Notes: a model not told the origin generated them from the sequence alone. A stretch of 64,000 bases of DNA from Prevotella sp. (GCA_017400455.1 JAFPTC010000026.1:1-64000), one strand, 5' to 3'. Counted from the stretch's first letter, positions 24,693 through 35,199 are shown. Program-made: numbers and translations.

Positions 24693-25948
24693 CAGATACA
24701 TTCAAACGCGCAAAGCAAGCCAGCAAGACGCTGGCCCTGCTGAGCGACGAGCAGCGCAACGAGGTGCTGCTCAGCGTGGCCGATGCCATTGGCCGGCACG
24801 AACAGCGCATACTCAGCGCCAACGCCCGCGATCTGGCCAAGATGGACCCCGCGAACCCGCTCTACGACCGCCTGCAGCTCACCCCCGGGCGCCTGGCCGG
24901 CATAGCCGCCGACATGCGCAACGTGGCCTCGCTGCCCTCGCCCCTGGGCCACATCACCAAGCAGAAGACGCTGCCCAACGGCATGCGCCTGTGCCGCGTG
25001 AGCGTGCCCTTCGGCGTCATCGGCATGATCTACGAGGCCCGGCCCAACGTCACCTTCGACGTCTTCTCGCTCTGCTTCAAGAGCGGCAACGCCTGCGTGC
25101 TGAAGGGCGGCAAGGATGCCGACGAGAGCAACCGCGAGGAGGTGGCCCTGATCCACGAGGTGCTCGGCAGCCACGGCATCAGCCCCGACGTGGTGACGCT
25201 GCTGCCCGCCACCCACGAGGCCACGGCCCAGATGCTCTCGGCCGTGGGATATATCGACCTGTGCATACCGCGTGGCGGCCGCAAACTCATCGACTTTGTG
25301 CGCGACACGGCCCGCGTGCCCGTCATCGAGACCGGCGCCGGCGTGGTGAACACCTATTTCGACAAGGACGGCGACCTAAGCATGGGCCGCGACATCATCC
25401 TGAACGCCAAGACCAGGCGCGTCAGCGTGTGCAACGCCCTGGACTGCCTCATCATCCACCAGAGCCGCCTGGCCGACCTGCCCCAGCTGGTGCTGCCCCT
25501 CCTTGAGCACAGCCCCGCCGTGGAACTCCTGGCCGACGAGCAGGCCTACGCAGCGCTGGAAAGCTCACCACTCATCACTCCTTACTCATCACTCGTCAAC
25601 CCCCACTCATCACTCAGCTACGACACTGAGTTCATGGACTATAAGCTGGCCATCAAGACCGTGGCAAGCCTCGACGAGGCCCTCGACCACATCGACCGCT
25701 ATGGCTCGGGCCACAGCGAGGCCATCATCACCAGCGACGAGCAGGCCGCCCGCCGCTTCCAGCAGCATGTCGATGCTGCCTGCGTCTACTGGAACGTACC
25801 CACTTCGTTCACTGACGGTGCCCAGTTCGGACTTGGAGCCGAGATAGGCATCTCTACCCAAAAGCTGGGGCCACGCGGACCCATGGCCCTGGAGGAAATC
25901 ACCACCTACAAGTGGCTCATTGAAGGAGAAGGACAAACACGACAATGA
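24683..25948 (+). CDS. proA: Gamma-glutamyl phosphate reductase
   Basis: A 421-residue NADPH-dependent reductase making glutamate semialdehyde in proline synthesis. Landmarks are [19 protein letters not shown], the [13 protein letters not shown] block, and the catalytic Cys in [15 protein letters not shown] (about residue 252). Residues about 293-309 ([17 protein letters not shown]) are encoded by ACTCATC-type 7-nt repeats and sit in a loop that varies in the family, just before the conserved [13 protein letters not shown]. It overlaps proB by 10 bp and the phosphatase gene by 4 bp. Confidence 0.96.
   Translation: MQLTDTFKRAKQASKTLALLSDEQRNEVLLSVADAIGRHEQRILSANARDLAKMDPANPLYDRLQLTPGRLAGIAADMRNVASLPSPLGHITKQKTLPNGMRLCRVSVPFGVIGMIYEARPNVTFDVFSLCFKSGNACVLKGGKDADESNREEVALIHEVLGSHGISPDVVTLLPATHEATAQMLSAVGYIDLCIPRGGRKLIDFVRDTARVPVIETGAGVVNTYFDKDGDLSMGRDIILNAKTRRVSVCNALDCLIIHQSRLADLPQLVLPLLEHSPAVELLADEQAYAALESSPLITPYSSLVNPHSSLSYDTEFMDYKLAIKTVASLDEALDHIDRYGSGHSEAIITSDEQAARRFQQHVDAACVYWNVPTSFTDGAQFGLGAEIGISTQKLGPRGPMALEEITTYKWLIEGEGQTRQ
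25564..25618. repeat. In-frame 7-nt repeat inside proA
   Basis: ACTCATC and CACTCATC words repeated five to six times, coding a Ser/Pro-rich loop. Only one arm is present; no reverse-complement arm was seen nearby. Confidence 0.7.
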
Positions 25949-27993
25949 ATCTGCGGAGAATCATCGTCCTGCTGCTGAGCCTCTGCCTATGGCAGGCCAC
26001 CGAGGCCCAGACCACTGCAACAACCGAGTTGGAACAGTTGCAGCAGGAGATGTATCGCTACTACTCGACCCAACAGGTGGAGAAATTCACCAGTGCAGTG
26101 GAACGCCTGAAGAAGGTGGCGCTGCAGCAGGGCGACGAACGTGCGTTCTACAAGGCATGGACGAACCAGGCCACCTACAACTTCACCCACGTGAGCCGCC
26201 AGAAGGGACTGGACGACGGCAACGAGATGCACCTCTACGCTCAGGAGCACGACAGCAAGTACGGTCTCTATGCCGCTACCTATGCCAACGCCCACATGCT
26301 CACCAACCTGAAACAGTACGTGCTGGCCGAGAAGAACTACCTGAGCTGCCTGGAATACCTGGACCGCTACTTCCCCGACGAGAGCAAGGCCGCCATCTAC
26401 CTCTCGCTGGCAAAAATCTATCATAACACCAATCAACAGGAGAAAGTGAAGGACTGTGCCCAAAAGGCACTCAACGACCCACACGCCAGCAAGATTCACC
26501 GGCTGAACGCCATGAGCTATATCTGCCTCATCTACAGCCAACTCGACGGCCGAAACCTCGACGAGTTCAACAAAGCCTACGCTGAGCGGCAGAAGATGAA
26601 GGAAGAGATAGGGCAGAACGGGTTCTTCGACTTGATCCTCGATTTTGAACACGCCCTGCTCAACGAGCATTACGAAGAGGCACTGGCATACATCGAACAG
26701 ATGACACCGCTGGACCAGAAAAGTAACAGGGTGCGGTTCTACGAGAAGATAGGCAACTATAAGGAGGCCCTCCACTGGTACAAGCTCTACCGCGACCACC
26801 GCGACTCCATCAATGTGGCCGATGCCAGGCAGCAAGCCACGGAATACTCCGTGGAGTTGGGCCTTGCACGCACCGAGAACGAGGCTAAGGACCTGCGACT
26901 GGCCAACCAGGAACTGAGGCTGAACCAGATGGAGTCGAAAATGGAACAGCAGCGGCTGGAAGCCGAATCGAAGGAGCTGGCACTGAAAAACAAGGAGATG
27001 GAGCTGGAAAACGCCACCATTCAGCTGCAGAACGCCACGCTGGACTCGAAAACACAGGAGCTGAAGCTGCGCGAGGCTAACCTGTTGATGGAAGCCGAGC
27101 AGCGCGCCAAGCAGCAGCGGCGCATGACCCGCCACTTCTTCTACGTCCTCGGCGGCGTCGTCATGGCCTCGCTGGTCTTCTTCCTCTGGCGACGCCAGAA
27201 ACAGATGAAGAAACTCAGCGCCATGCACGAGCAGCTGCTCGAAGCCTACGACCAGCTGGAAGAAACCACCTCGGCCAAGGAGCGAATAGAAAGCGAGCTG
27301 AGAATTGCCCGCGACATACAGATGTCGATGGTGCCCAGCGACTTCCCCCATAGGCCCGACCTGGAACTGGCGGCCTATATGAAACCCGCCAAGGAGGTGG
27401 GCGGCGACCTCTACAGCTTCATCATCATCGGCGAAACGCTCTACTTCTGCATCGGCGACGTCAGCGGAAAGGGCGTGCCCGCCTCGCTCTTCATGGCACA
27501 GGCCACCCGACTGTTCCGCTCGCAGGCCATCCTGCAGCAGACGCCCGAGCAGATAGCCAACAACCTGAACGACGAGCTGTCGGTGAACAACGAGCAAGGA
27601 ATGTTCGTCACCATGTTCATCGGCATGGCCAACCTCCACAGCGGCCACCTCGACTTCTGCAACTGCGGCCATAATCCGCCCGTACTGGCCAACCATTTCA
27701 TGGAAATGGAGGCCAACGCACCCATCGGCCTGTGGCCGGGACTGGTGTTCGAGGGCCAGCAGTTAGACGACATTCGCGGGCAACGACTCTTCCTCTACAC
27801 CGACGGACTGAACGAGGCCGAGGACAACTGGCAGAACCAGTTCAGCGACAAGATCATGCTCTCGCTGCTCATCGGACATCCCACCTACGACAGCGAGAAG
27901 ACCATCGAGATGTTCAAGCACGAGGTGGCCGAACACGTGGGCAACGCCGATCCCTCCGACGACCTCACCATGATGTGCATCAAGATCAAGTAA
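25945..27993 (+). CDS. Membrane-anchored SpoIIE/PP2C-type phosphatase with periplasmic TPR-like sensor
   Basis: A 682-residue protein. A signal peptide or N-terminal anchor ([16 protein letters not shown]) is followed by about 290 residues of TPR-like helices, a coiled coil (about 310-390, many Glu, Gln and Leu), a transmembrane helix at about 396-414, and a cytoplasmic SpoIIE phosphatase domain. Metal-binding Asp residues are in [28 protein letters not shown] and PSDDLTMM. The family dephosphorylates serine or threonine on anti-anti-sigma-type partners. It overlaps proA by 4 bp and precedes argF', an unexpected place for a signalling protein; co-transcription may be its only link. Confidence 0.87.
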   Translation: MNLRRIIVLLLSLCLWQATEAQTTATTELEQLQQEMYRYYSTQQVEKFTSAVERLKKVALQQGDERAFYKAWTNQATYNFTHVSRQKGLDDGNEMHLYAQEHDSKYGLYAATYANAHMLTNLKQYVLAEKNYLSCLEYLDRYFPDESKAAIYLSLAKIYHNTNQQEKVKDCAQKALNDPHASKIHRLNAMSYICLIYSQLDGRNLDEFNKAYAERQKMKEEIGQNGFFDLILDFEHALLNEHYEEALAYIEQMTPLDQKSNRVRFYEKIGNYKEALHWYKLYRDHRDSINVADARQQATEYSVELGLARTENEAKDLRLANQELRLNQMESKMEQQRLEAESKELALKNKEMELENATIQLQNATLDSKTQELKLREANLLMEAEQRAKQQRRMTRHFFYVLGGVVMASLVFFLWRRQKQMKKLSAMHEQLLEAYDQLEETTSAKERIESELRIARDIQMSMVPSDFPHRPDLELAAYMKPAKEVGGDLYSFIIIGETLYFCIGDVSGKGVPASLFMAQATRLFRSQAILQQTPEQIANNLNDELSVNNEQGMFVTMFIGMANLHSGHLDFCNCGHNPPVLANHFMEMEANAPIGLWPGLVFEGQQLDDIRGQRLFLYTDGLNEAEDNWQNQFSDKIMLSLLIGHPTYDSEKTIEMFKHEVAEHVGNADPSDDLTMMCIKIK

Positions 27994-28056
27994 CCGGCAG
28001 CGCCCCTCCCACCCTGCGGATGGGACGCCGCTCAAGAAAAAAAACGAACAACAAAC

Positions 28057-29022
28057 ATGAAAACTTTTATCAACGTAGACGACATCGGCCCGCTGCAGCA
28101 AGCGCTGGCCGAAGCACAGGAAATCAAGGACGACCGTTTCAAATATCAGCAGCTGGGCAAGAACAAGACGCTGATGATGATTTTCTTCAACAACTCGCTG
28201 CGCACACGCCTCAGCACGCAGAAAGCCGCCATGAACATGGGCATGAACGTCATCGTGCTCGACGTGAATGCCGGCGCATGGAAACTGGAAACCGAGCGCG
28301 GCGTCATCATGGACGGCGACAAGAGCGAGCACCTGCTGGAGGCCATCCCCGTGATGGGCTGCTACTGCGACATCATCGGCGTGCGCTCCTTTGCCGGACT
28401 GAGCGACCGCGAGCGCGACTACGCCGAGACGGTGCTCCAACAGTTCATCATGTACAGCGGACGGCCCGTCTTCGCCATGGAAACGGCCACCGTGCATCCG
28501 TTGCAGGCCTTTGCCGACCTGATCACCATCAAGGAGTATTGGAAAAGCGAGAAGAAGCCAAAGGTGGTGCTCACGTGGGCACCTCACTGCCGCGCACTGC
28601 CACAGGCCGTGCCCAACAGCTTTGCGCAGTGGATGCGGGCCGCCGACGTAGATTTCGTGGTCACCCATCCGCAGGGCTACGAGCTGGACCCGAAGTTCGT
28701 GGGCGACGCCCGCGTGGAATACGACCAGCGGAAAGCCTTCGAGGGCGCAGACTTCATCTACGCCAAGAACTGGTCGAACCCGGGCGTGACCAATCCCGCC
28801 GACTACGGCCAGATAACCAGCCGCGACATGGCGTGGACGGTGGACAGCGAGCACATGTCGTGGACGAACCACGCCAAGTTCATGCACTGCCTGCCCGTAC
28901 GCCGTGGACTCATCGTCACCGACGACGTCATCGAGAGCCCCGACAGCATCGTCATCCCCGAGGCAGCCAACCGCGAGATTAGCTGTTCCGTGGTGCTGAA
29001 ACGCATGCTGGAAGCTTTGTAA
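28057..29022 (+). CDS. argF': N-succinylornithine carbamoyltransferase
   Basis: A 321-residue transcarbamylase of the Bacteroides type that works on N-acylated ornithine in arginine synthesis. The carbamoyl-phosphate loop reads FNNSLRTRLST instead of STRTR. ETATVHPLQAFADL, MHCLPVRRG and the Pro-containing motif near WAPHCRALPQAVPNS distinguish it from ordinary OTC. The gene lies downstream of proB-proA, the arrangement known from Bacteroides fragilis. An 11-bp inverted repeat just after the stop overlaps the next promoter. argB of the same pathway is at the right end of the window. Confidence 0.93.
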   Translation: MKTFINVDDIGPLQQALAEAQEIKDDRFKYQQLGKNKTLMMIFFNNSLRTRLSTQKAAMNMGMNVIVLDVNAGAWKLETERGVIMDGDKSEHLLEAIPVMGCYCDIIGVRSFAGLSDRERDYAETVLQQFIMYSGRPVFAMETATVHPLQAFADLITIKEYWKSEKKPKVVLTWAPHCRALPQAVPNSFAQWMRAADVDFVVTHPQGYELDPKFVGDARVEYDQRKAFEGADFIYAKNWSNPGVTNPADYGQITSRDMAWTVDSEHMSWTNHAKFMHCLPVRRGLIVTDDVIESPDSIVIPEAANREISCSVVLKRMLEAL

Positions 29023-29038
29023 CAGCATTGTCATGCCA

Positions 29039-29084
29039 TTCAGGGCGCATATTACAATTATTCTTCGTAACTTTGCGCCCTGAA
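29039..29084. promoter_or_regulatory. 11-bp inverted repeat spanning the terC promoter
   Basis: TTCAGGGCGCA (29039-29049) and TGCGCCCTGAA (29074-29084) are exact reverse complements separated by 24 bp. The right arm overlaps the end of the TAACTTTG -7 element at 29068-29075. It may be an operator, or the argF' terminator doing double duty. Confidence 0.6.
29068..29075 (+). promoter_or_regulatory. -7 element TAACTTTG for terC
   Basis: Perfect TAnnTTTG, 37 bp before the ATG at 29113. Confidence 0.65.
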
Positions 29085-29112
29085 ATTGATAATAGTAAAC
29101 AGGAAAGCAAAA

Positions 29113-30138
29113 ATGTCAATGATGGGAATGCCCTTATGGGCCTGGATTGTATTTTATGTATTAGTGTTTATCATGCTCATTGCCGACCTGAAAATGTTCG
29201 GCAAGAAGGGACAGCATGAAGTGAGCGTGAAAGAAGCGCTGAAGATGACCGCCGTGTGGATAGGCATTTCGCTGGTGTTCTGCTGGGGCATCTATCTTTT
29301 CTACCCCGTGGAGCCTCACGAGAAGGCCATGGAGTTCCTGGCCGGCTACCTGATAGAAAAGTCGCTGTCGATGGACAATCTGTTCGTGTTCCTCATGCTC
29401 TTCTCGTTCTTCGGCATCCAGCGCAAGTATCAGCACGAAGTGCTCTTCTGGGGCATCTTCGGCGCATTGGTGCTGCGCAGCGTGTTCATCTTCGCAGGCG
29501 CCGCCATGGTCGAGCGCTTCGAGTGGGTGCTCGGACTCTTTGGCCTGTTCCTGCTCTACACGGGCTCGAAGATGTTCACCCACGACGAAGAACAGACGGG
29601 CGACCCGGGCAACAACTTCATCGTGCGGCTGTTCAAGCGGTTCTTCCCCGTGACCGACAAGATGCACGACGACAAGTTCTTCGTCACCGAGGAGAAGAAG
29701 GACAAGCAGGGCAACACCATCCTGCGTCGTGTGGCCACGCCGCTGTTCATTGCCCTCATTGTCATCGAGACCACCGACGTGGCTTTCGCCGTAGACTCCA
29801 TTCCCGCTGTGTTCAGCGTCAGCCGCGATCCGTTCATCGTTCTCACGTCAAACATCTTCGCCATCCTGGGCCTGCGCGCCCTTTATTTCGCGCTGGCCGC
29901 CGTGGCAAAGTATTTCTCTTACCTGAAATATGGTCTGGGCGTGATTCTCATTTTTGTGGGCATCAAGATGCTGCTTGCCATGAATGAGTATATCAACGAG
30001 CTGGGCAGCCTGGTGGGTCTGAACTTGAACATGCCTCACATCGAGATTCCGACGCTTTGGTCGCTCATCTTTATTTTCGGCACGCTGGTGCTGTCGATGG
30101 GCCTGTCGGTGATTATTTCCCGCAGCAAGGAGAACTAA
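29113..30138 (+). CDS. TerC/Alx-family integral membrane protein
   Basis: A 341-residue protein with about nine hydrophobic helices. Family features include LIADLKMFG in helix 1, EFLAGYLIEKSLSMDNLFVFLMLF in the next segments (conserved acidic and Asn residues), and VIETTDVAFAVDSIPAVFSV, the second acidic cluster. Members are linked to tellurite resistance and, for Alx and some relatives, to manganese export. I chose the ATG at 29113, because the open frame before it starts with TTG and lacks support. The stop overlaps the convergent histidine kinase stop by 4 bp. Confidence 0.9.
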   Translation: MSMMGMPLWAWIVFYVLVFIMLIADLKMFGKKGQHEVSVKEALKMTAVWIGISLVFCWGIYLFYPVEPHEKAMEFLAGYLIEKSLSMDNLFVFLMLFSFFGIQRKYQHEVLFWGIFGALVLRSVFIFAGAAMVERFEWVLGLFGLFLLYTGSKMFTHDEEQTGDPGNNFIVRLFKRFFPVTDKMHDDKFFVTEEKKDKQGNTILRRVATPLFIALIVIETTDVAFAVDSIPAVFSVSRDPFIVLTSNIFAILGLRALYFALAAVAKYFSYLKYGLGVILIFVGIKMLLAMNEYINELGSLVGLNLNMPHIEIPTLWSLIFIFGTLVLSMGLSVIISRSKEN

Positions 30139-32138
30139 AGCGGCAGCGACATCACAAAGCGGGCGCCGGCGGTGTAGTTGGTGTCGAGCTTGATGTCGCC
30201 TCCTAATCTGCGGGCGATGCTTCGCGCCACGGTGAGGCCTATGCCGGCTCCGTCGGTATATTTGTCAACCTTCATGAACTCGTCGAAAATGCTCTCGGCC
30301 TGGTCGGGAGCTATTCCTATGCCCGTGTCCTCGACGATGAAGTTGAGGCACGTTGGCGTCTTCTTCAGTCGGATGGCAATCATGCCCTGCTCCGTAAACT
30401 TCTGCGCGTTGTCCACCAGGCAGGCCAGTGCCTTGAAAGCATAGTTGCGATGCGTGAGCAGCAGCGTGCTGGCCACATCCTCACCGGGTTCCCAGTTGAA
30501 CGCCACCTGCGGCGTTGAAGCTATCTCCACATATTTCACCACGTCCTCCACAATGTCGCGGGCCATGACCGTGTCCTCGCGAACGATGACGGCATGGCTG
30601 TTGGCATCCGACAGCTCCAGCATCTTGTTCACCAGCTTCACGATGCGGTCGGTGTTCTCGTTGATGCGGTGGTGAATGTCCTTCAGCTGCTCGGGGGTGA
30701 ACTCGCTGTAGGGCGAGGTGATCACTTGCGTGAATCCTGAGAGAATGTTCAGCGGGGTGCGTATTTCGTGGGAAATGCTCTTGATAAAGTCCGACTTCAT
30801 CTTCGACGAGTTCTCTGCCTGCAGGCTGGCTTGCCGCAGCCGCTCGTTCAGCTCTTCCAGCTCGCGGCTCTTCTGGGCCAGTCGCTTGCCCGATATGTAG
30901 CGGGTGGCGAAGAAGAGGAGCAGGGCCACGAGCACCACGGTGATGATGATGAAGATGAAACGGTTCTTCACCCTGTTGCGCTCGTTCTGGGCCTTCATGG
31001 CCGTCTCGTCCAGCCGATAGAGCGTCGAGAGCTCGTCGAGCTGGGTGCGCATGTCGCGGTTGAACACCGAGTCCTTGCGCAGATAGGCATTGCGATAGAT
31101 TTGCGCGGCGTCGGCATGGCGGTTCAGCATCATCAGCGCGTCGGCCCTGAACACGTCCAGGCTTCCGCCCATTTCAATGCCCATCCGTTCAATGCTGTCG
31201 ATGCACTCCAGGGCCTGCGCAGGCTTCTTCTCGGCCAGCAGCAGGTGGGCTTTGCAAAGGGTGATGCGGTAGTGGGTCAGCGGCAGGTTCACATATTCCA
31301 GGCACTCCTTGGCCTTGTCCAGCTCCTTCCATGCCTCGCTATAGTGGCCCAGACCTTTCAGGGCGCTGGCCCGCTGCACGTAACACGACAAGAGCGCTCC
31401 CTGAAGGTAGCCCTGGTTGCCGGGTTTCTTCGTCTGCAGGCGCATGATTTCCCCTTCCCAGTCGTGAGTCAGCTTGAGCGATTCTTCATAGTTGCCGTTC
31501 TGGTCATACACCTGGCTCAGATAGTCGCACACGGTGAAGAACATATCTTCCTTCATCTCCATGGTTTTGAGCATGTCGTAGGCGCGGCGCAGGTTCACGA
31601 TGGCTTCGTCGAGCTGTCCCATGTCCTCGTAGATGACGCCGGCCAGCTGATAAGACACGGCGCGTCCGTAGTTGTTGTTGCGGGCTTGTGCGTCTTCCAG
31701 CATCAGGCGGGTCTCGTGCAGGGCCGTCTGCAGCTTGTTAGAATAGACATAGCTGGTAGCCTTCGACTCCCACGCGCTGTAGTAGTAGTCCCACATCTCG
31801 TGTTCCTCGAACCATGCCATCTGCAAGGGTGCCTCGGCCAGCAGCGCCTCGTCGCGCCCATAGTTGCTCAGCACGGCCAGCTTGTGGTTGCGCACCTTTC
31901 CCTCTGTCTCGGCGTTTCCTTGCTGCCGCTCAAAGGCGGCCCACTCCTCCATCAAGGCCAGCAGGCTGTCAACGTTGGCGCTGTTGAAGCTCAGCTGATA
32001 TAGCTGTCCGTAGATTTTGCTCTTCTGTTCACCCGTCGCCATGGCCAGCTCCCGCTTCAACGAGTCAATGCGGTCGGCCCTGGTCGCCGGTACGCCCAAC
32101 AGCAGGAACAGCAACACACATGCGAAGTTCCTCATCAT
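30135..32138 (-). CDS. TPR sensor histidine kinase
   Basis: A 667-residue kinase. It has a signal peptide (to about residue 21), a periplasmic TPR-like region to about residue 385, a transmembrane helix around 392-412 (FIFIIITVVLVALLLFF), a short coiled coil, the HisKA domain with the phospho-accepting His in SHEIRTPLN (about residue 456) and the HATPase domain (IVEDTGIGIAPDQ, GAGIGLTVARSIA). No receiver or output domain is fused and no response regulator is adjacent, so its partner is elsewhere. It lies 33 bp downstream of kbl and is probably co-transcribed with it. Confidence 0.92.
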   Translation of the reverse strand: MMRNFACVLLFLLLGVPATRADRIDSLKRELAMATGEQKSKIYGQLYQLSFNSANVDSLLALMEEWAAFERQQGNAETEGKVRNHKLAVLSNYGRDEALLAEAPLQMAWFEEHEMWDYYYSAWESKATSYVYSNKLQTALHETRLMLEDAQARNNNYGRAVSYQLAGVIYEDMGQLDEAIVNLRRAYDMLKTMEMKEDMFFTVCDYLSQVYDQNGNYEESLKLTHDWEGEIMRLQTKKPGNQGYLQGALLSCYVQRASALKGLGHYSEAWKELDKAKECLEYVNLPLTHYRITLCKAHLLLAEKKPAQALECIDSIERMGIEMGGSLDVFRADALMMLNRHADAAQIYRNAYLRKDSVFNRDMRTQLDELSTLYRLDETAMKAQNERNRVKNRFIFIIITVVLVALLLFFATRYISGKRLAQKSRELEELNERLRQASLQAENSSKMKSDFIKSISHEIRTPLNILSGFTQVITSPYSEFTPEQLKDIHHRINENTDRIVKLVNKMLELSDANSHAVIVREDTVMARDIVEDVVKYVEIASTPQVAFNWEPGEDVASTLLLTHRNYAFKALACLVDNAQKFTEQGMIAIRLKKTPTCLNFIVEDTGIGIAPDQAESIFDEFMKVDKYTDGAGIGLTVARSIARRLGGDIKLDTNYTAGARFVMSLPL

Positions 32139-32171
32139 GCCTTACAGGTCGAATTTTTATTTTATTATAGT

Positions 32172-33359
32172 TCATTTCAGCACGCCCAGCTCGCGGCCCA
32201 CCTTCACGAAGGCGGCAATGCACCGGTCGAGCTGTTCGCGGTTGTGGCCGGCTGAGATTTGCACGCGGATGCGTGCCTGGCCCTTCGGCACCACGGGATA
32301 GTAGAAGCCCGTGACGTAGATTCCCTCATCCTGCATCTTCGCGGCAAACACCTGCGAGAGCTTGGCGTCGTAGAGCATCACGGCACAGATGGCACTCTGC
32401 GTGGGCTTGATGTCGAAACCCTGCTGCAACATCTTGTCGCGGAAGTAGTTGACGTTCTCCACCAGTCGGTCGTGCAATTCGTTGCTCTCGCCCAGCATCT
32501 TGAACACCTCCAGCGAGGCGCCAATGATGGCGGGTGCCAGCGAGTTGCTGAACAGATAGGGACGCGAACGTTGGCGCAGCAGGTCGATGATCTCCTTTCT
32601 GCCGGTGGTGAAGCCGCCCAAGGCTCCGCCAAACGACTTGCCCAGCGTGCCGGTGTAGATGTCCACACGGCCGTAGGTGTTGAAGAACTCGCTCACGCCG
32701 TGGCCCGTCTGTCCCACCACGCCGGCCGAATGGCTCTCGTCGACCATCACCAGGGCATCGTACTTCTCGGCCAGGTCGCAGATCTGGTCCACAGGGGCCA
32801 CATTGCCGTCCATGGAGAAGACGCCGTCGGTGACGATGATGCGGAACCGCTGGGCCTGGGCCTCCTGCAGGCAGCGCTCCAGCTCCTGCATGTCGGCATT
32901 GGCATAGCGATAGCGCTTGGCCTTGCACAGGCGCACGCCGTCGATGATGGAGGCGTGGTTCAGGGCGTCGCTGATGATGGCGTCCTCCTCGGTGAAGAGG
33001 GGCTCGAACACGCCGCCGTTGGCATCGAAGCAGGCGGCATAGAGAATGGTGTCGTCGGTATGGAAATACTGGCTGATGGCTTGCTCCAGCTCCTTGTGGA
33101 TGTCCTGCGTGCCGCAGATGAAGCGTACGCTCGACATGCCGAAGCCTCGGCGGTCCATCATCTTCTTCGAGGCTTCTATGAGCCGTGGGTGGTCGCTCAG
33201 CCCCAGATAGTTATTGGCACAGAAGTTCAGCACTTCTTTTCCGCCCACGCTGATGGCAGCGCGCTGCGGACTGCAAATGAGCCGTTCCTCCTTATAGAGG
33301 CCGGCCTGACGAATCTCGTCCAGTGTTTGAGCGAGATGCTCTTTCATCTTTCCGTACAT
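32172..33359 (-). CDS. kbl: Glycine C-acetyltransferase (2-amino-3-ketobutyrate CoA ligase)
   Basis: A 395-residue PLP enzyme of the alpha-oxoamine synthase family that cleaves 2-amino-3-ketobutyrate with CoA to glycine and acetyl-CoA. The PLP lysine is K241 in YTGTLGKSFGGALGG. Other blocks are LNFCANNYLGLSDHP, SSVRFICGTQDIHKELE and VDESHSAGVVG. The product of threonine dehydrogenase (21934-22902) is its substrate, so the two genes complete threonine breakdown. A TAACTTTG element precedes it; a histidine kinase follows in the same direction. Confidence 0.94.
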   Translation of the reverse strand: MYGKMKEHLAQTLDEIRQAGLYKEERLICSPQRAAISVGGKEVLNFCANNYLGLSDHPRLIEASKKMMDRRGFGMSSVRFICGTQDIHKELEQAISQYFHTDDTILYAACFDANGGVFEPLFTEEDAIISDALNHASIIDGVRLCKAKRYRYANADMQELERCLQEAQAQRFRIIVTDGVFSMDGNVAPVDQICDLAEKYDALVMVDESHSAGVVGQTGHGVSEFFNTYGRVDIYTGTLGKSFGGALGGFTTGRKEIIDLLRQRSRPYLFSNSLAPAIIGASLEVFKMLGESNELHDRLVENVNYFRDKMLQQGFDIKPTQSAICAVMLYDAKLSQVFAAKMQDEGIYVTGFYYPVVPKGQARIRVQISAGHNREQLDRCIAAFVKVGRELGVLK

Positions 33360-33393
33360 AGCTTAACAGTTTTAAGGTTTTAGTTTCCACGGG

Positions 33394-33401
33394 CAAAGTT
33401 A
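33394..33401 (-). promoter_or_regulatory. -7 element TAACTTTG for kbl
   Basis: Perfect TAnnTTTG on the minus strand, 34 bp before the start codon. Confidence 0.65.
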
Positions 33402-33467
33402 CTAATTATCGTGCGAAGTACAAAAAAAATTGCTGTTTTTTTTGCCATCGGACCACCGAAAGAATCT

Positions 33468-33552
33468 GGGGAGGCTTCCCGTGAAAAAATCTCACGTGAG
33501 ATTTTTTCACGGGAAAGCCTCCCAGAAAAAAATCTCACGTGAGATTTTTTCC
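33468..33552. repeat. 43-bp phased palindrome repeat, locus D (two units)
   Basis: TCTCACGTGAGA at 33490-33501 and 33533-33544, exactly 43 bp apart, with GGGAAAGCCTCCC at 33511-33523 centred midway. A further half unit (GGGGAGGCTTCCC) precedes. The element is in the reverse orientation relative to locus A and lies between cysS and kbl, both on the minus strand. Confidence 0.88.
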
Positions 33553-33593
33553 CTCCCGGTTCCCCCTTTGCTGCAACGGTGTTGCAGCATAGG

Positions 33594-35108
33594 TTAACGG
33601 TTGAGCTTCCAGGTGACGCCGTCCTTGGTGTCCTTCACCTCGAAGCCGGCGGCAGCCAGCTCGTCGCGGATCTGGTCGCTGGTGGACCAGTCCTTCTGGG
33701 CCTTGGCCTTGGCACGCAGGGCCAGCACCATGTCGACCACCTTGCCAAAGGCCTCCTCGCGGCCCGCATTCCCTGCGGCGCTGAACTGCGAAGAGCCGCC
33801 AACGGCAGTGCTCAGCCCAAGGATGTCCTCGGCAAAGAGGTGCATCACCTCGGAAAGCTCCTTCAGACAGTCGGCACAGATGGTGGCCTTGTGGTCAACG
33901 AGGCGGTTCACCACGGTGGCGGCCTCGAAGAGCAGGCTGATGACCTGCGGCGTGGCCAGGTCGTCGTTCATGGCGTCGTAGCAGCGCTGGCGCAGGTTCT
34001 TCACCACCTTTTCGGTTTCGGCGTCACACTGTGACGGCATAGGGGACAGGCGGTCGAGGTCGTGCATGGCGTTCTGCAGCTTCTCCAGGCCCTTCTCGGC
34101 GGCCTGCAGGGCCTCGTCGCTGAAATCGACGGTGCCGCGATAGTGGGCCGAGAGGATGAAGAAGCGGATGGTCATGGGCGAATAGGGCTTCGAGAGCAGC
34201 TCGTGCTGGCCAGTGAAGAACTGTTCCAGCGTGATGAAGTTGCCCAGCGACTTGCCCATCTTCTGACCGTTGATGGTGATCATGTTGTTGTGCATCCAGT
34301 ATTTCACGGCCTGGTGGCCCATGGCGGCCTGTGCCTGGGCTATCTCACACTCGTGGTGGGGGAAGACGAGGTCCATGCCGCCGCCGTGGATGTCGAACTG
34401 CTCGCCCAGGTACTTGCGGCCCATGGCCGTGCACTCGCAGTGCCAGCCGGGGAAGCCGTCGCTCCAGGGCGAGGGCCAGCGCATGATGTGCTCGGGCTGC
34501 GCCTTCTTCCACAGGGCGAAGTCGGCCTGATGGCGCTTCTCGCCCACGCCGTCGAGCTCGCGGCTGGCGTCCTTGACGTTCTCTAAGGAGCGGCCGCTCA
34601 GTATGCCGTAGCGATAGTGCTTGTTATAGGCCTCGATGTCGAAGTAGATGCTGCCGTTCGACTCGTAGGCGTAGCCGTTCTTCAGAATCTCGCTCACCAG
34701 CTGCTGCTGCTCGATGATGTGGCCGGTGGCACACGGCTCTATCGAGGGGCGCAAGACGCCCATGCTGTCCATGGCCTGATGATAGCGACGCGTGTAGTAT
34801 TGGGCTATCTCCATGGGTTCGAGCTGCTCCAAGCGGGCTTTCTTGGCTATCTTGTCCTCGCCCTCGTCGGCATCGTGCTCCAGATGGCCCACGTCGGTGA
34901 TGTTGCGCACGTAGCGCACCTGATAGCCCAGGTGGCGCAGATAGCGGAACAGCACGTCGAAGGTGATGGCGGGACGGGCGTGGCCCAGATGGGGGTCGCC
35001 ATAGACAGTGGGACCACATACATACATGCCCACATGGGGGGCGTTAATAGGCTCGAAGCGCTCCTTCTGGCGCGTGAGCGTATTGTAGATAACCAGTTTC
35101 GAATCCAT
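33594..35108 (-). CDS. cysS: Cysteinyl-tRNA synthetase
   Basis: A 504-residue class I synthetase that charges tRNA-Cys. Features are the zinc ligand C31 in [19 protein letters not shown] with the HLGH form of the HIGH motif (residues 40-43), the second zinc site in [27 protein letters not shown] and KMGKS (KMSKS variant, about residue 284). The C-terminal DALR and tail domains are present and length is normal. A TAACTTTG element lies about 32 bp upstream. It is a single-gene unit. Confidence 0.97.
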   Translation of the reverse strand: MDSKLVIYNTLTRQKERFEPINAPHVGMYVCGPTVYGDPHLGHARPAITFDVLFRYLRHLGYQVRYVRNITDVGHLEHDADEGEDKIAKKARLEQLEPMEIAQYYTRRYHQAMDSMGVLRPSIEPCATGHIIEQQQLVSEILKNGYAYESNGSIYFDIEAYNKHYRYGILSGRSLENVKDASRELDGVGEKRHQADFALWKKAQPEHIMRWPSPWSDGFPGWHCECTAMGRKYLGEQFDIHGGGMDLVFPHHECEIAQAQAAMGHQAVKYWMHNNMITINGQKMGKSLGNFITLEQFFTGQHELLSKPYSPMTIRFFILSAHYRGTVDFSDEALQAAEKGLEKLQNAMHDLDRLSPMPSQCDAETEKVVKNLRQRCYDAMNDDLATPQVISLLFEAATVVNRLVDHKATICADCLKELSEVMHLFAEDILGLSTAVGGSSQFSAAGNAGREEAFGKVVDMVLALRAKAKAQKDWSTSDQIRDELAAAGFEVKDTKDGVTWKLNR

Positions 35109-35139
35109 TCTTCTTCTCTTTTATGTTAAAAATAGGATG

Positions 35140-35147
35140 CAAAGTTA
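35140..35147 (-). promoter_or_regulatory. -7 element TAACTTTG for cysS
   Basis: Perfect TAnnTTTG on the minus strand, 31 bp before the cysS start. Confidence 0.65.
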
Positions 35148-35199
35148 GATATTTTTTTTGAATTAGGCCATGTAAAACCAACATTTTTTCAGCTTTTAC

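Noticed and set aside
33468..33552. CACGTG repeats as ordinary terminators
   Set aside because: The palindrome plus T-run could terminate transcription here, but the same element lies between divergent genes at 1080-1175 and in arrays of five, so termination alone does not explain it.
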